Assembly: GCA_026004195.1 (NCBI GenBank)
Contig: BPIQ01000001.1
Span: 1,416,311 to 1,480,310, forward strand
Reading direction: 5' to 3'
DNA: 64,000 nt
Source of the DNA: Candidatus Binatia bacterium
GTDB taxonomy: Bacteria > Desulfobacterota > Binatia > HRBIN30 > BPIQ01
Part shown: piece by piece, positions 52,278 to 62,949 of the stretch
How positions within the stretch are numbered: the stretch's first letter is position 1
Layout: each line of letters starts with the position of its first letter
The notes under the pieces: generated by a model
Seen by the model: only the letters and a program-made list of their open reading frames with translations
The model's database searches: none
Told to the model about the DNA's origin: nothing
Made by a program: the position numbers and the translations under genes

Positions 52278-54689
52278 GTGGGCGCAACGCTATCCGAGAA
52301 AAACTCCGAGCGGCTCGTGACTCCGCCCGACTCCGTTCGGGGAACGGGTCGCGAAGACGCGAAAAAGGAGGCCGTTTCGTCCTCGGCCACCCGATCGAGC
52401 AGAATCCTACGAGGGCTCGCAGCAGCGGCGGCTCTCGCGGCGATCCTCGTAGCGGCGCAAGCCTTCGACCTGCAAGACCGTCTGCTCGCCCTGGTCGCCT
52501 GGGTCCGGGGCGCGGGCTCGACGGGCATCGCCGTTTTCGTCGCCGCCTACGTGCTCGCGACCGTGGCGCTGCTTCCCGGGTCGGTGCTCACCCTGGGCGC
52601 GGGCTTCGTGTACGGCGTCGTGCTCGGTACGGCAATCGTCTGGGTAGCGTCCAACCTGGGCGCGGCCCTGGCCTTCGCCCTGGGACGGACGCTCGCGCGT
52701 GACTGGGTGGCGGCGCGAGTGGAAGGCAACCCCCGGTTCGCCGCGATCGATCGCGCCGTCGGGCGGGAAGGCTTCAAGATCGTGCTGCTTGCGCGACTTT
52801 CGCCGATCTTTCCCTTCAACCTCCTCAACTACGCCTTCGGGCTCACGCGCGTCTCCGCACGCGACTACGTCCTCGGCTCGCTGGTCGGCATGATTCCGGG
52901 GACGCTCATGTACGTTTACCTGGGCTCGCTCGTGACGAGTCTCACCGAGCTCGCGGCCGGCCGTCCCGCCGGCGGTCCGCTCGAGCGGGCGTTCTACTTC
53001 GGCGGCCTCGTGGCGACCGTCGTCGTGACCGTGTACGTGACACGTGTGGCCCGCCGCGCGCTCGCACAGGCGACCGAACTCGAAGCGGGCCGAAGTGCCG
53101 TGCCGGGGAGCCGTGCCGAGCGCTCGGCACGGGAAGGCACGCCTGCCGGGGAGTCCGCTCCTGCGGCGACCCCGCTCGTCAGGCCGGACGACGAGCACAA
53201 CCGAAAACTCGTCTCCTACGTCCATCCGCCCCGCTGGACGAACCCCACACCCGCGGAGAGGTACGACCTCGTGGTCGTCGGGGGAGGAACGGCGGGTCTC
53301 GTCGCTGCAGCCGGAGCGGCGGGCCTCGGTGCGAGAGTGGCGCTCGTCGAGAAGCATCTGCTCGGCGGAGACTGCCTGAACGTCGGTTGCGTGCCCTCGA
53401 AGGCCGTGATCCGCGCCGCTCGCGCGGCCGCCGAAGCCCGTGCGGCCGGAGCCTTCGGTGTGCACGTGCGGTCGGTCGAGGCCGACTTCGCGGCCGTCAT
53501 GGAGCGGATGCGCCGTCTTCGGGCCCGACTCGCCCCGCACGACAGCGCCGAGCGCTTCTCGGAGCTCGGCGTCCACGTCTTCCTCGGCGAGGGGCGTTTC
53601 ACCGGCCCCTCCACCGTGTCCGTCGACGGAAGGACTCTGAAATTCGCCCGTGCTCTCGTCGCCACCGGTGCGCGCGCGGTCGGCCTGGGAATCCCGGGGC
53701 TGGAAGAAGCCGGCTATCTCACCAACGAGACCGTCTTCACCCTCACCGAACTCCCGCGCCGGCTCGCCGTGATCGGGGCAGGACCCATCGGCTGCGAGCT
53801 GGCGCAGGCCTTCTCGCGGCTCGGAAGCCGCGTGACCCTCTTCGAGGCGGAACCCCGTATCCTGCCGCGCGAGGACCCGGACGCCGCGGCCATCGTGGAG
53901 CGCCGCCTCCGGGAGGAGGGGGTGCAGCTCGTGCTCTGCGGGCACGTGACCGCCGTCGAGCGACGCGGACGCGAAGTCGTGATCCACTGCGAGGCCCGGG
54001 GGATGCGGGAGACGCTCGCGTGCGACGCGATTTTGCTCGGCATCGGCCGAGCGCCGAACGTCGAGGGGCTCGGCCTCGAGGCGGCGGGGGTCGCCTACGA
54101 CAAGAGCGGCGTGCTCGTGAACGACTACCTCCAGACGACGAACAAGCGCATTTACGCGGCGGGCGACGTGGCCTCGCCGCTCAAGTTCACCCACCTCGCC
54201 GACGCCCACGCGCGCATCGTTTTGCAGAACGCGCTCTTCGGCGGAAGGGCCAAGGCGAGCGCACTCCACGTCCCCTGGTGCACCTACACGTCTCCGGAAA
54301 TCGCTCACGTGGGCCTTTACGAAGCGGACGCCGTCGCCCGTGGCATCCCTGTCGACACGATCACCATTCCCATGCGCGAGGTCGACCGGGCGGTGCTCGA
54401 CGGGGAGGAAGAGGGTTTTCTCCGGGTCCATCTCCAGAAGGGCACCGACCGGATTCTCGGCGCGACGATCGTGGCCGAGCACGCGGGCGAGATGATCTCC
54501 GAGATCACCCTGGCGATGGTGAGCAAGCGGGGTCTCGCCACGATCGCCAAGACCATCCATCCCTACCCGACGCAGGCCGAAGCGATCCGGAAGGCCGCCG
54601 ACGCGTACAACCGGACCCGCCTCACGCCGACCGTGAAGAAAATCCTCTCTTCGTGGCTCGCGCTGCGCCGGGCCTTCGCGAGAGCTTGA
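52278..54689 (+). CDS. TVP38/TMEM64-family membrane domain fused to mercuric-reductase-like flavoprotein
   Basis: 803 residues. Residues about 40-250 form a DedA/TVP38-type membrane domain ([20 protein letters not shown], then [20 protein letters not shown]). From about 330 follows a pyridine-nucleotide-disulphide oxidoreductase: FAD site [10 protein letters not shown], redox pair [13 protein letters not shown] (C366, C371), NAD site [10 protein letters not shown] and the dimer domain with [16 protein letters not shown]. There is no N-terminal heavy-metal-binding domain and no C-terminal Cys pair, so mercury reduction is doubtful; membrane-linked quinone or disulphide chemistry is possible. 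GGAGGA precedes the GTG. Confidence 0.88.
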   Translation: MGATLSEKNSERLVTPPDSVRGTGREDAKKEAVSSSATRSSRILRGLAAAAALAAILVAAQAFDLQDRLLALVAWVRGAGSTGIAVFVAAYVLATVALLPGSVLTLGAGFVYGVVLGTAIVWVASNLGAALAFALGRTLARDWVAARVEGNPRFAAIDRAVGREGFKIVLLARLSPIFPFNLLNYAFGLTRVSARDYVLGSLVGMIPGTLMYVYLGSLVTSLTELAAGRPAGGPLERAFYFGGLVATVVVTVYVTRVARRALAQATELEAGRSAVPGSRAERSAREGTPAGESAPAATPLVRPDDEHNRKLVSYVHPPRWTNPTPAERYDLVVVGGGTAGLVAAAGAAGLGARVALVEKHLLGGDCLNVGCVPSKAVIRAARAAAEARAAGAFGVHVRSVEADFAAVMERMRRLRARLAPHDSAERFSELGVHVFLGEGRFTGPSTVSVDGRTLKFARALVATGARAVGLGIPGLEEAGYLTNETVFTLTELPRRLAVIGAGPIGCELAQAFSRLGSRVTLFEAEPRILPREDPDAAAIVERRLREEGVQLVLCGHVTAVERRGREVVIHCEARGMRETLACDAILLGIGRAPNVEGLGLEAAGVAYDKSGVLVNDYLQTTNKRIYAAGDVASPLKFTHLADAHARIVLQNALFGGRAKASALHVPWCTYTSPEIAHVGLYEADAVARGIPVDTITIPMREVDRAVLDGEEEGFLRVHLQKGTDRILGATIVAEHAGEMISEITLAMVSKRGLATIAKTIHPYPTQAEAIRKAADAYNRTRLTPTVKKILSSWLALRRAFARA

Positions 54690-54771
54690 AAACGCTCGCC
54701 GATCGGCGCAAGCGGAAGTGATCCAGCGGCCGGTGCGCTCGGGCGGCGCGCGATCGAGGAGTTCCGATCCG

Positions 54772-55305
54772 ATGACCATCGATTGGCTCTGCATCGACAC
54801 GATTCGCACCCTCTCGATCGACGCGGTGCAACGAGCCCGCTCCGGACATCCCGGGACGCCCATGGCCATGGCCCCGGTCGCCTACGCCCTGTGGCGCCGC
54901 CACCTTCGATTCGATCCCGACGACCCGATCTGGCCCGACCGCGACCGGTTCGTGCTTTCGGCGGGCCACGCTTCCATGCTCCTGTACTCCCTGCTTCACC
55001 TCACCGGAGTTCAGGCCGTGGATCCGCAGTACGAGACGCTCGGCCAGCTGGCGGTGACCCTGGACGACATTCGCCGCTTTCGCCAGCTCGACAGCAAATG
55101 CCCGGGTCATCCGGAATACCGGTGGACCTCCGGCGTGGAGACCACCACGGGACCTCCGGGGCAGGGGATCGCCACGAGCGTCGGGATGGCCATCACGGGC
55201 TGCTGCCTCGCGGCGCACTTCAGCCGGCCCGGGTTTCCGCTGTTCGAAGGGCTCCGTAGGCCGACCGCAGGAGGAACAGGAGGCGAGAGATGCAAGTGGG
55301 AATGA
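54772..55305 (+). pseudogene. Transketolase, N-terminal fragment only
   Basis: 177 codons. [20 protein letters not shown], then [20 protein letters not shown] and [20 protein letters not shown], are the thiamine-diphosphate domain of transketolase up to just before the metal-binding GDGxxxEG motif. Sequence then changes after PGFPLFE and stops; the full enzyme has about 660 residues. gnd starts inside its last codons behind a good AGGAGG site, so the rest was lost cleanly. The fragment cannot be active alone. It heads the gnd-zwf-pgl set. Confidence 0.85.
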
Positions 55306-56304
55306 TCGGACTCGGGCGGATGGGCGCGAACATGGTCCGGCGCCTGATGCGCGGCGGGCACGCGTGCGTCGTCCACGACGTCTCCCCGGAAGCAGTGGAG
55401 CGACTCGTCGCCGAGGGAGCCTCGGGGGCGACGTCTCTCGAAGAGTTCGTCGCCCGGCTGCAAGTGCCGCGCGTCGTGTGGCTCATGGTCCCCGCCGCCT
55501 CCGTCGACGCCACGGTGGACGCGCTCCTGCCGCGACTGACTGCGGGCGACATCGTCGTCGACGGCGGCAACTCGTACTACCGGGACGACATCGAGCGCGC
55601 CCGGCGCCTCGCCCCGCACGGCATCCACTACGTGGACTGCGGGACGAGCGGCGGCGTGTGGGGCCTCGAGCGGGGCTACTGCCTGATGATCGGCGGCGAG
55701 CCGCAGGTGGTGCGCCACCTCGAGCCCCTTTTCGCGACCCTCGCGCCCGGCACCGATCCCTCGCAGTCCGAGCGCGACCCTCGCCTGGGCACGGCCCCGC
55801 TCGGCTATCTCCATTGCGGCCCGGTGGGCGCCGGGCACTTCGTGAAGATGGTCCACAACGGCATCGAGTACGGGCTCATGGCGGCGTACGCGGAGGGCTT
55901 CGGCATCCTCCACCGCGCCGGAATCGGCAAGCAGCCGCGCGCCGCGGATGCCGAGACCGCACCCCTGCGCCATCCGGAGGATTACCCCTTCGATTTCGAC
56001 CTGGCACGCATCGCCGAACTCTGGCGGCACGGCAGCGTGATCTCCTCCTGGCTCCTCGACCTCACGGCCGCCGCGCTGCGCGAGCGATCCGGGCCTCGAG
56101 CGCTTCGCGGGGCGAGTCTCCGATTCGGGCGAGGGCCGGTGGACGCTGCACGCGGCGATCGACGAAGGCACGCCCGCGCCCGTCCTCGCGGCCGCCCTGT
56201 TCCAGCGCTTCAGCTCTCGCGGCGAGGCGGATTTCCAGAACCGGCTGCTCTCCGCCCTGCGCTTCGAGTTCGGCGGCCACCGCGAAAAGGAGCCGCAGCC
56301 GTGA
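55290..56304 (+). pseudogene. gnd: 6-phosphogluconate dehydrogenase (GndA/YqeC short form), frameshifted near 56085
   Basis: The N-terminal two thirds has the NADP site [19 protein letters not shown] and the catalytic [11 protein letters not shown]. The frame changes after [12 protein letters not shown]: the next frame continues smoothly as [19 protein letters not shown] to the normal C-terminal FEFGGHREK and a stop overlapping the zwf GTG. One extra C near 56085 accounts for it; repaired, the protein has about 337 residues, right for the short form. The enzyme oxidatively decarboxylates 6-phosphogluconate. Assembly error and real mutation cannot be told apart here. Confidence 0.85.
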
Positions 56305-57695
56305 AGCGCTCCGATGCGCTGGTCTTCTTCGGGGCCACGGGCGACCTCGCCTACAAGAAGATCTTTCCCGCACTCCACGCGCTCACGCGCCGCGGGCTGC
56401 TCGACGTGCCCGTGATCGGCGTGGCGCGCGCCAGGTGGACGCTCGAGATGCTGCGGGAGCGAGCCCGCGAGAGCATCGAAAAGCACGGCGGCGGTGTGGA
56501 CGAAGAAGCCTTCGGGCGACTCTCCGCACGCCTGCGCCTGGTGGGAGGGGACTACGAGGACCCGGCGACGTTCCTCGCGTTGCGCCGCGCGCTGGGCGAT
56601 GCCGAGTGCCCGCTCCACTACCTCGCGATCCCGCCGAGTCTCTTCGCCACCGTCGTGCAGGGGCTCGAACGCTCGGGCTGCGCCAGGAACGCCCGCGTCG
56701 TCGTGGAAAAACCCTTCGGCCGCGATCTCGAATCGGCGCGTGCTCTGAACGCGACCTTGCACGCCGTTTTCGACGAATCCGCGATCTTCCGCATCGACCA
56801 CTATCTCGGAAAGGATTCCGTCCAGAACCTGCTCGTCTTCCGCTTCGCGAACACGTTTCTCGAACCGATCTGGAACCGCCATTACGTCGAGAGCGTTCTG
56901 ATCACCATGGCGGAGAGTTTCGGCGTGGAAGGCCGAGGGCGTTTCTACGAAGAAGTAGGAGCGATTCGTGACGTCATCCAGAACCACCTGTTGCAAGTCG
57001 TCGCGCTCCTGGCCATGGAGCCGCCGGCCACGATGGACGCGGAGGGGATTCGGGACGAAAAGGTAAAGGTCTTCAAAACCACCCGGCCGCTCGGCCCGGG
57101 GGACCTGGTTCGCGGCCAGTTTCGCGGCTACCGGAACGAGCCCGGCGTCGCCCCCGATTCGCAGGTGGAGACGTTCGCGGCCGTGCGGCTCTCGATCGAC
57201 TCCTGGCGTTGGGACGGGGTCCCGTTCTTCGTCCGCGCGGGGAAATGCCTGCCCACCACGGCCACCGAGGTGCTGGTGAAACTGCGGCGGCCACCTCTGA
57301 GCAAGCTCTCCCCGGGCGAGAGCAACTACGTCCGTTTCCGCCTGAGTCCGGAAGTGACGATCGCGATCGGCGCGCGCGTGAAAAAGCCGGAGGAACTCGT
57401 GGGTTCGGAGCCTGCGGAACTCGGGGTCGTCCACCACCCCCGGGGCGACGAGATGGGCGCTTACGAACGCCTGCTGCGCGACGCCATGGTGGGCGACGCG
57501 ACACTCTTTACGCGGCAAGACGGAGTGGAGGCGGCATGGGCGATCGTGCAGCCGGTTCTCGACGCGCCCACTCCCCTCTACGAGTACGCACCGGGCACCT
57601 GGGGTCCGCCCGAGGCCGAGCAGCTCGCGGCCGAAGTCGGAGGCTGGCATTGCCCGGGATGCGCAGAGGAAACGCCGCGGAGCGGTGCCCCGTGA
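56301..57695 (+). CDS. zwf: Glucose-6-phosphate 1-dehydrogenase
   Basis: 464 residues. First enzyme of the oxidative pentose-phosphate route. Nucleotide site [17 protein letters not shown] at the N-terminus, the catalytic [13 protein letters not shown] (about 164-176) and EKPFGRD before it are intact, with a full C-terminal domain. The GTG overlaps the gnd stop and its own stop overlaps the pgl GTG, so gnd-zwf-pgl is a tight operon. Pieces of its 3' half recur imperfectly 1.1-1.4 kb downstream. Confidence 0.96.
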   Translation: MKRSDALVFFGATGDLAYKKIFPALHALTRRGLLDVPVIGVARARWTLEMLRERARESIEKHGGGVDEEAFGRLSARLRLVGGDYEDPATFLALRRALGDAECPLHYLAIPPSLFATVVQGLERSGCARNARVVVEKPFGRDLESARALNATLHAVFDESAIFRIDHYLGKDSVQNLLVFRFANTFLEPIWNRHYVESVLITMAESFGVEGRGRFYEEVGAIRDVIQNHLLQVVALLAMEPPATMDAEGIRDEKVKVFKTTRPLGPGDLVRGQFRGYRNEPGVAPDSQVETFAAVRLSIDSWRWDGVPFFVRAGKCLPTTATEVLVKLRRPPLSKLSPGESNYVRFRLSPEVTIAIGARVKKPEELVGSEPAELGVVHHPRGDEMGAYERLLRDAMVGDATLFTRQDGVEAAWAIVQPVLDAPTPLYEYAPGTWGPPEAEQLAAEVGGWHCPGCAEETPRSGAP

Positions 57696-58528
57696 GTGGC
57701 GGGAAACAGAAAGCACGAAGACGCGGGGTCGTCGAGTGGCATGCCCGGCACGGCGACTCCGGCCTCGCGATCCTCCCGGATCGCGAAGCCCTGGCCCGCG
57801 CCGCGGCAGCACGGTTCGTCTCTGCGGCACGCCGGGCCATCGGAGCCCGGGGGCGCTTTGCCGTGGCGCTCTCCGGAGGCTCGACCCCCCGCCGCCTCTA
57901 CGACATCCTGGCGACCCGCCGGTATGCAGCCCGGGTCGACTGGGCCCGTGTCCACGTCTTCTGGGGGGACGAGCGCTGCGTGCCGCCCGACCACCCGGCC
58001 AGCAACTACGGCGCGGCGCGCCGCGCGCTCCTCGACCACGTTCCCGTGCCCGAGGCCAACGTGCACCGGATCCGGGGAGAAGACGATCCCGCCCGCGCTG
58101 CCGTCGACTACGAAGGCGAACTGCGTGCTTTTTTCCGGACTCCCGGCGGGCCGCCCCGTTGCGCGGCCGGAAGCCGGTTCGACCTCGTCCTTCTCGGCAT
58201 GGGTGCCGATGGCCACACGGCGTCACTCTTCCCCGGATCGCCTTCTCTGGAAGAGCGCGAGCGGTGGGCCGTGGCCGTGTGGGGCGCGGGCATGTGGCGC
58301 GTGACCCTGACCCTTCCCGTCATCAACGCAGCCGCCGAGATCGTGGTCCTGGTCGCGGGGCGGGAAAAAGCAGCCGTTTTGCAAAAGGCCCTGCGGGGCG
58401 CCCGGGGTGCCGACGAGCTTCCGGTGCAGCGGATCGATCCGCCCTCGGGTCGCCTGTGGTGGCTCGCCGATGCCTCCGCCGCGAGCGGCAGCGCGCCGAG
58501 CGGAGGACGGGAAAGCGTGGCGCAGTGA
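57692..58528 (+). CDS. pgl: 6-phosphogluconolactonase
   Basis: 278 residues. The [20 protein letters not shown] start and [18 protein letters not shown] (about 170) match the DevB/Pgl family, which hydrolyses the lactone made by Zwf. The GTG overlaps the zwf stop; the first 30 residues are basic and may be dispensable. With zwf and a repairable gnd it gives the oxidative branch of the pentose-phosphate pathway. Confidence 0.93.
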   Translation: MSGGKQKARRRGVVEWHARHGDSGLAILPDREALARAAAARFVSAARRAIGARGRFAVALSGGSTPRRLYDILATRRYAARVDWARVHVFWGDERCVPPDHPASNYGAARRALLDHVPVPEANVHRIRGEDDPARAAVDYEGELRAFFRTPGGPPRCAAGSRFDLVLLGMGADGHTASLFPGSPSLEERERWAVAVWGAGMWRVTLTLPVINAAAEIVVLVAGREKAAVLQKALRGARGADELPVQRIDPPSGRLWWLADASAASGSAPSGGRESVAQ

Positions 58529-58546
58529 AGGCACCCGCCCGGGTCC

Positions 58547-58686
58547 GACGAGCCGCACGGTCATCATCCAGAGCGACGCGTGAGCTTGCCGGGCGTCCCA
58601 CGGGGTCCCGTTCTTCGTCCGCGCCGCGATGCCACGGTGGGCGGCGCGACGCCCAACGCGTCAAGACGGAGTGGAGGCGGTGTGGG
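58547..58686 (+). repeat. Mosaic of imperfect copies of downstream and zwf sequence
   Basis: Bases 58547-58600 match 62425-62478 at 49 of 54 positions. The next 24 bases equal 57215-57238 in zwf exactly. Then 58626-58686 resemble 57480-57542 in zwf with one small gap, including 19 identical bases (CAAGACGGAGTGGAGGCGG). Source segments lie kilobases apart but are joined here end to end. Confidence 0.8.
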
Positions 58687-58708
58687 AGCCGGACGCGGGC
58701 ACCGGAAA

Positions 58709-59290
58709 TCAGCGCTGCTGCACCGAGTAATACAGCAGCGGCACCGCCATGCGGCTGATCAGCAGCGACGCCACCTCGCCGGCCATCAGGGAGACCGCGA
58801 GCCCCTGGAAGATCGGATCGAAGAGGATCACCGCCGCACCCACCACCACCGCCATCGCCGTCAGCAGCATCGGCCGGAACCGCACCGCCCCTGCTTCCAC
58901 CACGGCCTGGTCGAGCGGCAGCCCCTGGGCGCGACGCAGTTCGATGAAGTCGACGAGAATGATCGAGTTCCGCACCACGATTCCCGCTCCCGCCATGAAG
59001 CCGATCATCGACGTGGCCGTGAAGAACGCGCCCAGAGCACCGTGAGCAGGCAGGATGCCGATCAGGGAAAACGGAATGACGGCCATCACGATCAGAGGGG
59101 TCACGAACGACCCGAACCAACCGACCATCAGGCCGTAGATCAGCACGAGGACCGCGCCGAAAGCGACTCCCAGGTCGCGGAAGACCTCGATCGTGATGTG
59201 CCACTCGCCGTCCCACTTCAGCGCCAGCCGATGATCGTCGAAGGGCAGGGAGAAGTTCAGGATCGGCAGCTCGCGCTGTGGCTCGCCGAA
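58709..59290 (-). pseudogene. C-terminal fragment of an RND (AcrB/HAE1-like) efflux pump
   Basis: About 190 codons with homology from [18 protein letters not shown] through the last membrane helices: [40 protein letters not shown] and [12 protein letters not shown] full RND pump has more than 1000 residues; the rest is absent and homology stops about where a TolC-like frame begins on the opposite strand. The fragment cannot transport alone. Boundaries are approximate. Confidence 0.8.
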
Positions 59291-59326
59291 TCTCCGCATG
59301 TCCAGCCGCCACAGCTTCTCGTCGAG

Positions 59327-59590
59327 TTCTTGCCCGTCGTGCAGGCCCGCACGAGCTACGTGCGCACGGACAACCCGATGCTGGCGTTCGGTGCGATCCT
59401 GAACCAGGAGGCGTTCCGGCCGACGCTGGACTTCGACGATGTGCCGGTGACGGACAACCTCGATGTGACCGGGCGCGTGGGGATCACCCTGTTCGCCGGC
59501 GGGCGCCGGCTCGCCGCCTTGCGCGCGGCACGCGCGGGCGCGAGGGCCAGCGAAATGGAGCTGGAGACCGTTCACCGCGATCTCGCTGAT
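59327..59590 (+). pseudogene. Fragment of a TolC-family outer membrane channel
   Basis: About 88 codons: [20 protein letters not shown], then [20 protein letters not shown] and [13 protein letters not shown], typical of the first half of TolC-type efflux proteins. No start, signal peptide or second half is found. It abuts the RND fragment tail to head in the opposite orientation. Confidence 0.65.
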
Positions 59591-59716
59591 CGGCATCGGC
59601 CTCGCGTACGCCGTGCACTCCGATCGAGATCCGGAGCCGATCCTGAACGGGAAGCTGGCCGCCGAGTGCCGGAGCCGTCGCTCCTCGCGGCCGGGCAACC
59701 CCACCCCGGGCGGAGC

Positions 59717-60676
59717 TCACGCAGTACCGTTCTCGCGCTCGAGCTGCGCGGCTACCTCCCCGAAGTCCGCGCGTTCCAGAGCCCTTCGCGTCGCCGCCCG
59801 CACTTTCGGGCTATCCACGTGCGGAGCCACGGGCACCTCCGGAGCCTCGCGCAACCGCGCCGCCACCTCGTCCCCGTCGCCATCGAGAATCCTCTCGCAC
59901 TCCCGGTAGAGACCTCCGGGCCCTTCCTCGGTCGCGTTGTGGGCCTCCAGTACCGAGCGCAGGGCCGCCGCGACCGCGCGCGTCGGCGGGGGAACCAACA
60001 ACGCCGCAATCGCCCCGTGCTCGAGGCGAAGCCTCGCGGCGATCGGAAGCGGCTCCCCGCCGCGGCGCCGCTGAACCTCGGGCAAGAGGATCTTCTCCTC
60101 CATGGCGATGTGCTTGAGCAAGCCGGCGCGAAACTCCGCATAGGCCGCCCCGTCCACCCGATCCGCCGCCACCGCCTTCCGGAGCAGGGCATCGAGGCGG
60201 GCATGATCCGCGGCTAGAAAACGGTACAGCGCGCCACCCTCGCGCGCCGCCGGATTGGCCGGACGCTCGCCCGAGCGCTCGAGGAACCGGTTGCACGCCT
60301 CGATGTTCGCCACGTGGCGCTGCTTCATTTCGCGGAGAAACTCCCCGACCTCGGAGGGCAACTCTTCGGCCAGGAGCGCCTCGAGCCGCTTCACCACCCA
60401 TCCCTGCCCCCGGTTGAGAAGCTGCAACCGCGCGGCGAGCGTCGGTTCGGCGATCACTTTAGCCGCGAAATCTCCCCTGCCCTGCGACACGGGACCGCCC
60501 AGGCGCGCGGCGGCCCGCGCAAGCCCGGCACAGCTCCACGCCTCGTCCCCGCGCACGCGCTCCAGGAGCTCCCGCAACTCGGCACCGCTCGCCTCGGACA
60601 GGAGCCGCGAAGCCACTTCCACTCCGGCGCGCTCCGCCTCCAGGAGTTCGTTCAACCGCTGCACCACGGTGTCCAC
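59717..60676 (-). CDS. Hemerythrin HHE-domain protein with N-terminal ferritin-like helical domain
   Basis: About 319 residues from a GTG; a TTG would add 12. The N-terminal 110 residues are helical (LNELLEAERAGVEVASRLLS, then LLERVRGDEAWSCAGLARAA) and resemble DUF6306/ferritin-like helices. The C-terminal half has the HHE metal pattern: FLAADHARLDALL, LLKHIAMEEKILLPEV, LEHGAIAALL and LEAHNATEEGPGGLY. Such domains bind a di-iron centre and act in oxygen, NO or metal sensing or defence. No partner genes are evident. Confidence 0.82.
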   Translation of the reverse strand: MDTVVQRLNELLEAERAGVEVASRLLSEASGAELRELLERVRGDEAWSCAGLARAAARLGGPVSQGRGDFAAKVIAEPTLAARLQLLNRGQGWVVKRLEALLAEELPSEVGEFLREMKQRHVANIEACNRFLERSGERPANPAAREGGALYRFLAADHARLDALLRKAVAADRVDGAAYAEFRAGLLKHIAMEEKILLPEVQRRRGGEPLPIAARLRLEHGAIAALLVPPPTRAVAAALRSVLEAHNATEEGPGGLYRECERILDGDGDEVAARLREAPEVPVAPHVDSPKVRAATRRALERADFGEVAAQLERENGTA

Positions 60677-60978
60677 GAGCGCTACCCTACGCGCAGGCGC
60701 AGCGTGCTGCAACGCAGCCGCCGCTCTTCACGGCGCAGGCCGGATCCCGAGCCAGCGCCCTCGGCAAGTTCAAGGGGCATCGACCTGCCCGACCCGACGG
60801 TTCCGGTCTCCAAGCCGGTGAACGTCACGCCGCAGGTGGGGAAGCGCGACGCGGGCATCTGCTCCGGGCAGAGGTTCACCGGCGCGGAGTGAGGGCGAGC
60901 GCACCCGGTGCGGCGAACGCGGTGCGCATCTTGGAGGCGGTGAAGAAGCAGGCGGGTCCGGCGGCAGCGGACCGCCGC
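60677..60978. other. Intergenic stretch, no gene recognised
   Basis: About 302 bases between the hemerythrin-protein start and the CBM9-like stop. Short frames exist on both strands but none shows family features; it may hold further decayed sequence like the mosaic at 58.5 kb. Confidence 0.35.
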
Positions 60979-62676
60979 TCATTCCAACACGAGCCACACG
61001 GGGTGGTAGGAGCGGAAGTCGTCGCCGATGTAATGCTGGGCTACCTCCGCCCGCGCTCCGAGGGTGAAGGGGTGGCGAGCGTCGATGCCCGCGTCCTCGA
61101 GCGTCACGCGAGCCTCGAACGTGCGCGCGCGGCCCGCCTCGGTGAGGCCCGCCCCACCTTCGACGGCGAACAAGCCGCACTCGTTGAAACGGATGCCCTT
61201 CCAGCGCTCTTCTTCCGGCCATCCGCCGGGAGGCGGTCTCTCGGGGAAGCGCACCCGCTCGGCGATCCGGCAGCCGTGGCTCGCGTAACCGTGCGGGCCG
61301 TCCGCGTAGACGAAGAAATACTGGTAATCCAACCAGCGCGAGAGCCCCGGCTGCAGCAGCAAAGCGAGCGAGGCACGTTTCGCGATGTCCACCCCCGGCG
61401 GGAGGTCCTCCGCTGCCACGATCACCGCCGCGTAGAGCGCGCCATCGTGCCAGCCGAGCCGGAGCCTGCTCCGGGCGGCGGGCGACGCACCGGGAAGCCC
61501 CAAAGACAAGGCGCGCGACCAGGCCGGCTCGTCCGGCACGCCGTCGATGCGCGGCGGCTCGGCGAGCTCCGGCACCGCGTGGACCTCGACGCCGTCCGGG
61601 GGAGTGCGCCGAGCAGCCAGCGCCAGCACCACCTGCCGCACGGCCCGCTCTTCCGGATACCAGAGAGGCTGCAGTCGCTCGGCAAATGCCCGCTGCTCGA
61701 GTCGCGAGTCCGACCGCAATCGCTGGTAATGCGGGCGGCGCATCTTGCACTGGAAAAGCGCCTCGAGCGCGTCCTCGGATACCGCCTCGCCCACCCGAGC
61801 GATCTCGGCAAGCAGGTTCGGGCAGGGGGAGGATCCAGGCTCGGGCAGGGGTGCCACCGGCCTCCGGGCCTCCGCCTCCTCGGCGATCTGCCGTCGGGAC
61901 GCCTCTCGCTCGCGGATCCGCTCGAGCTCCATCTGTTTCCAGACCCATGTGGCAGCGACGACCAGGAGAATCGGAACCACCAGCCAGATGCCGCCCTGCC
62001 GTACCGGGACCGGTACGGTCGGGAGAGGCGGCGCGGTGGCCGGCACCCGATACCGAGGCTCGTCGTAGAGACGCAAAACGTAGCGCCTCACCAGGAACGC
62101 GAAGAGCGATCCCACGAGGACAAGGCCGAGGAAGATTTTCGGCAGCGGACCCGAGCCCAGCTCACCTCGGCTCCAGAGAACGTACGCGACGACGAGCGGC
62201 GCCGCTGCAACCAGTGCGGTGACGACGCTCACGGCACGCCGAACTTTTTCCGGATCCGTCTCGATCCTGCGCAGCGTCTCGTTCTCCCCGAGGCCCGTGT
62301 CTTCGCCGCGGACGAGCCGCGCAAGCGCCTCCTCCACGGTCTCGGGGGCCTGCCCCGGTCGAGCGTGCAGGCGGCGCGCCTGATCTCGTGCCATCCGGCT
62401 CACGACCGAAACCAGCACGGGGCCGACGAGCGGCACGGCCATCATCCAGAGCGGCGCGTGACCTTGCCAGGCGTCCCAGGCGGCGGGTAGGCCGAGCAGG
62501 AACCACAGGACACTGAACAACGCTACGAACCGCGGCGGGAAGCCTCCCGCGGGCTCGCGTTCCGATTCGCCCTCCCGCCCCCGGCCTCCGGGGTCCGTCC
62601 GGCGCTCCGGGCCACCCGGGTGCCGGGCGAATCCTGCTGCGAAGCCCAGCAAAACGAGTCCCGCGAGAAGGTTCAC
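60979..62676 (-). CDS. Multi-span membrane protein with C-terminal CBM9/DOMON-like domain
   Basis: About 565 residues from a GTG. Five hydrophobic segments lie in the first 320 residues (NLLAGLVLLGFAAGF first), separated by a charged loop (ARDQARRLHARPGQAPETVE). The C-terminal 190 residues follow the CBM9-like beta-sandwich pattern IDGVPDEPAWSRALSLGLPG, RLRLGWHDGALYAAVIVAAE, ending HYIGDDFRSYHPVWLVLE. CBM9/DOMON domains bind sugars or haem. Function unknown. GGAGG lies about ten bases before the GTG. 54 bases of this gene recur near 58.55 kb. Confidence 0.78.
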   Translation of the reverse strand: MNLLAGLVLLGFAAGFARHPGGPERRTDPGGRGREGESEREPAGGFPPRFVALFSVLWFLLGLPAAWDAWQGHAPLWMMAVPLVGPVLVSVVSRMARDQARRLHARPGQAPETVEEALARLVRGEDTGLGENETLRRIETDPEKVRRAVSVVTALVAAAPLVVAYVLWSRGELGSGPLPKIFLGLVLVGSLFAFLVRRYVLRLYDEPRYRVPATAPPLPTVPVPVRQGGIWLVVPILLVVAATWVWKQMELERIREREASRRQIAEEAEARRPVAPLPEPGSSPCPNLLAEIARVGEAVSEDALEALFQCKMRRPHYQRLRSDSRLEQRAFAERLQPLWYPEERAVRQVVLALAARRTPPDGVEVHAVPELAEPPRIDGVPDEPAWSRALSLGLPGASPAARSRLRLGWHDGALYAAVIVAAEDLPPGVDIAKRASLALLLQPGLSRWLDYQYFFVYADGPHGYASHGCRIAERVRFPERPPPGGWPEEERWKGIRFNECGLFAVEGGAGLTEAGRARTFEARVTLEDAGIDARHPFTLGARAEVAQHYIGDDFRSYHPVWLVLE

Positions 62677-62949
62677 GAGAAACTCGCCTCCGACGCCCGG
62701 ACACAGCCAACGCTGGGACGGACCGCGTTCACGACCTCGTAGAGTCCGACCCGCACCCGCCAGGCCCGCAGGAGCCCGGCGGGAGCACCGGACACTCCGA
62801 CGCGACCGAGCGCGCACACCTCCGCGTTTTGTGGCCGGAACCGCATGTCACCGTGGAAGATGACGAAGACATCGAGCGAACCAAGCAGCACCCGTGCCAG
62901 GCGGGTCGGGACCAGGACTTGCTCGGCTCCGGGGCCACGCCGCCGCGTG

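Noticed and set aside
56086-56304. Treating the gnd C-terminus as a separate small gene
   Set aside because: It has no start or ribosome site and reads on directly from the upstream homology, so a frameshift is the simpler reading.
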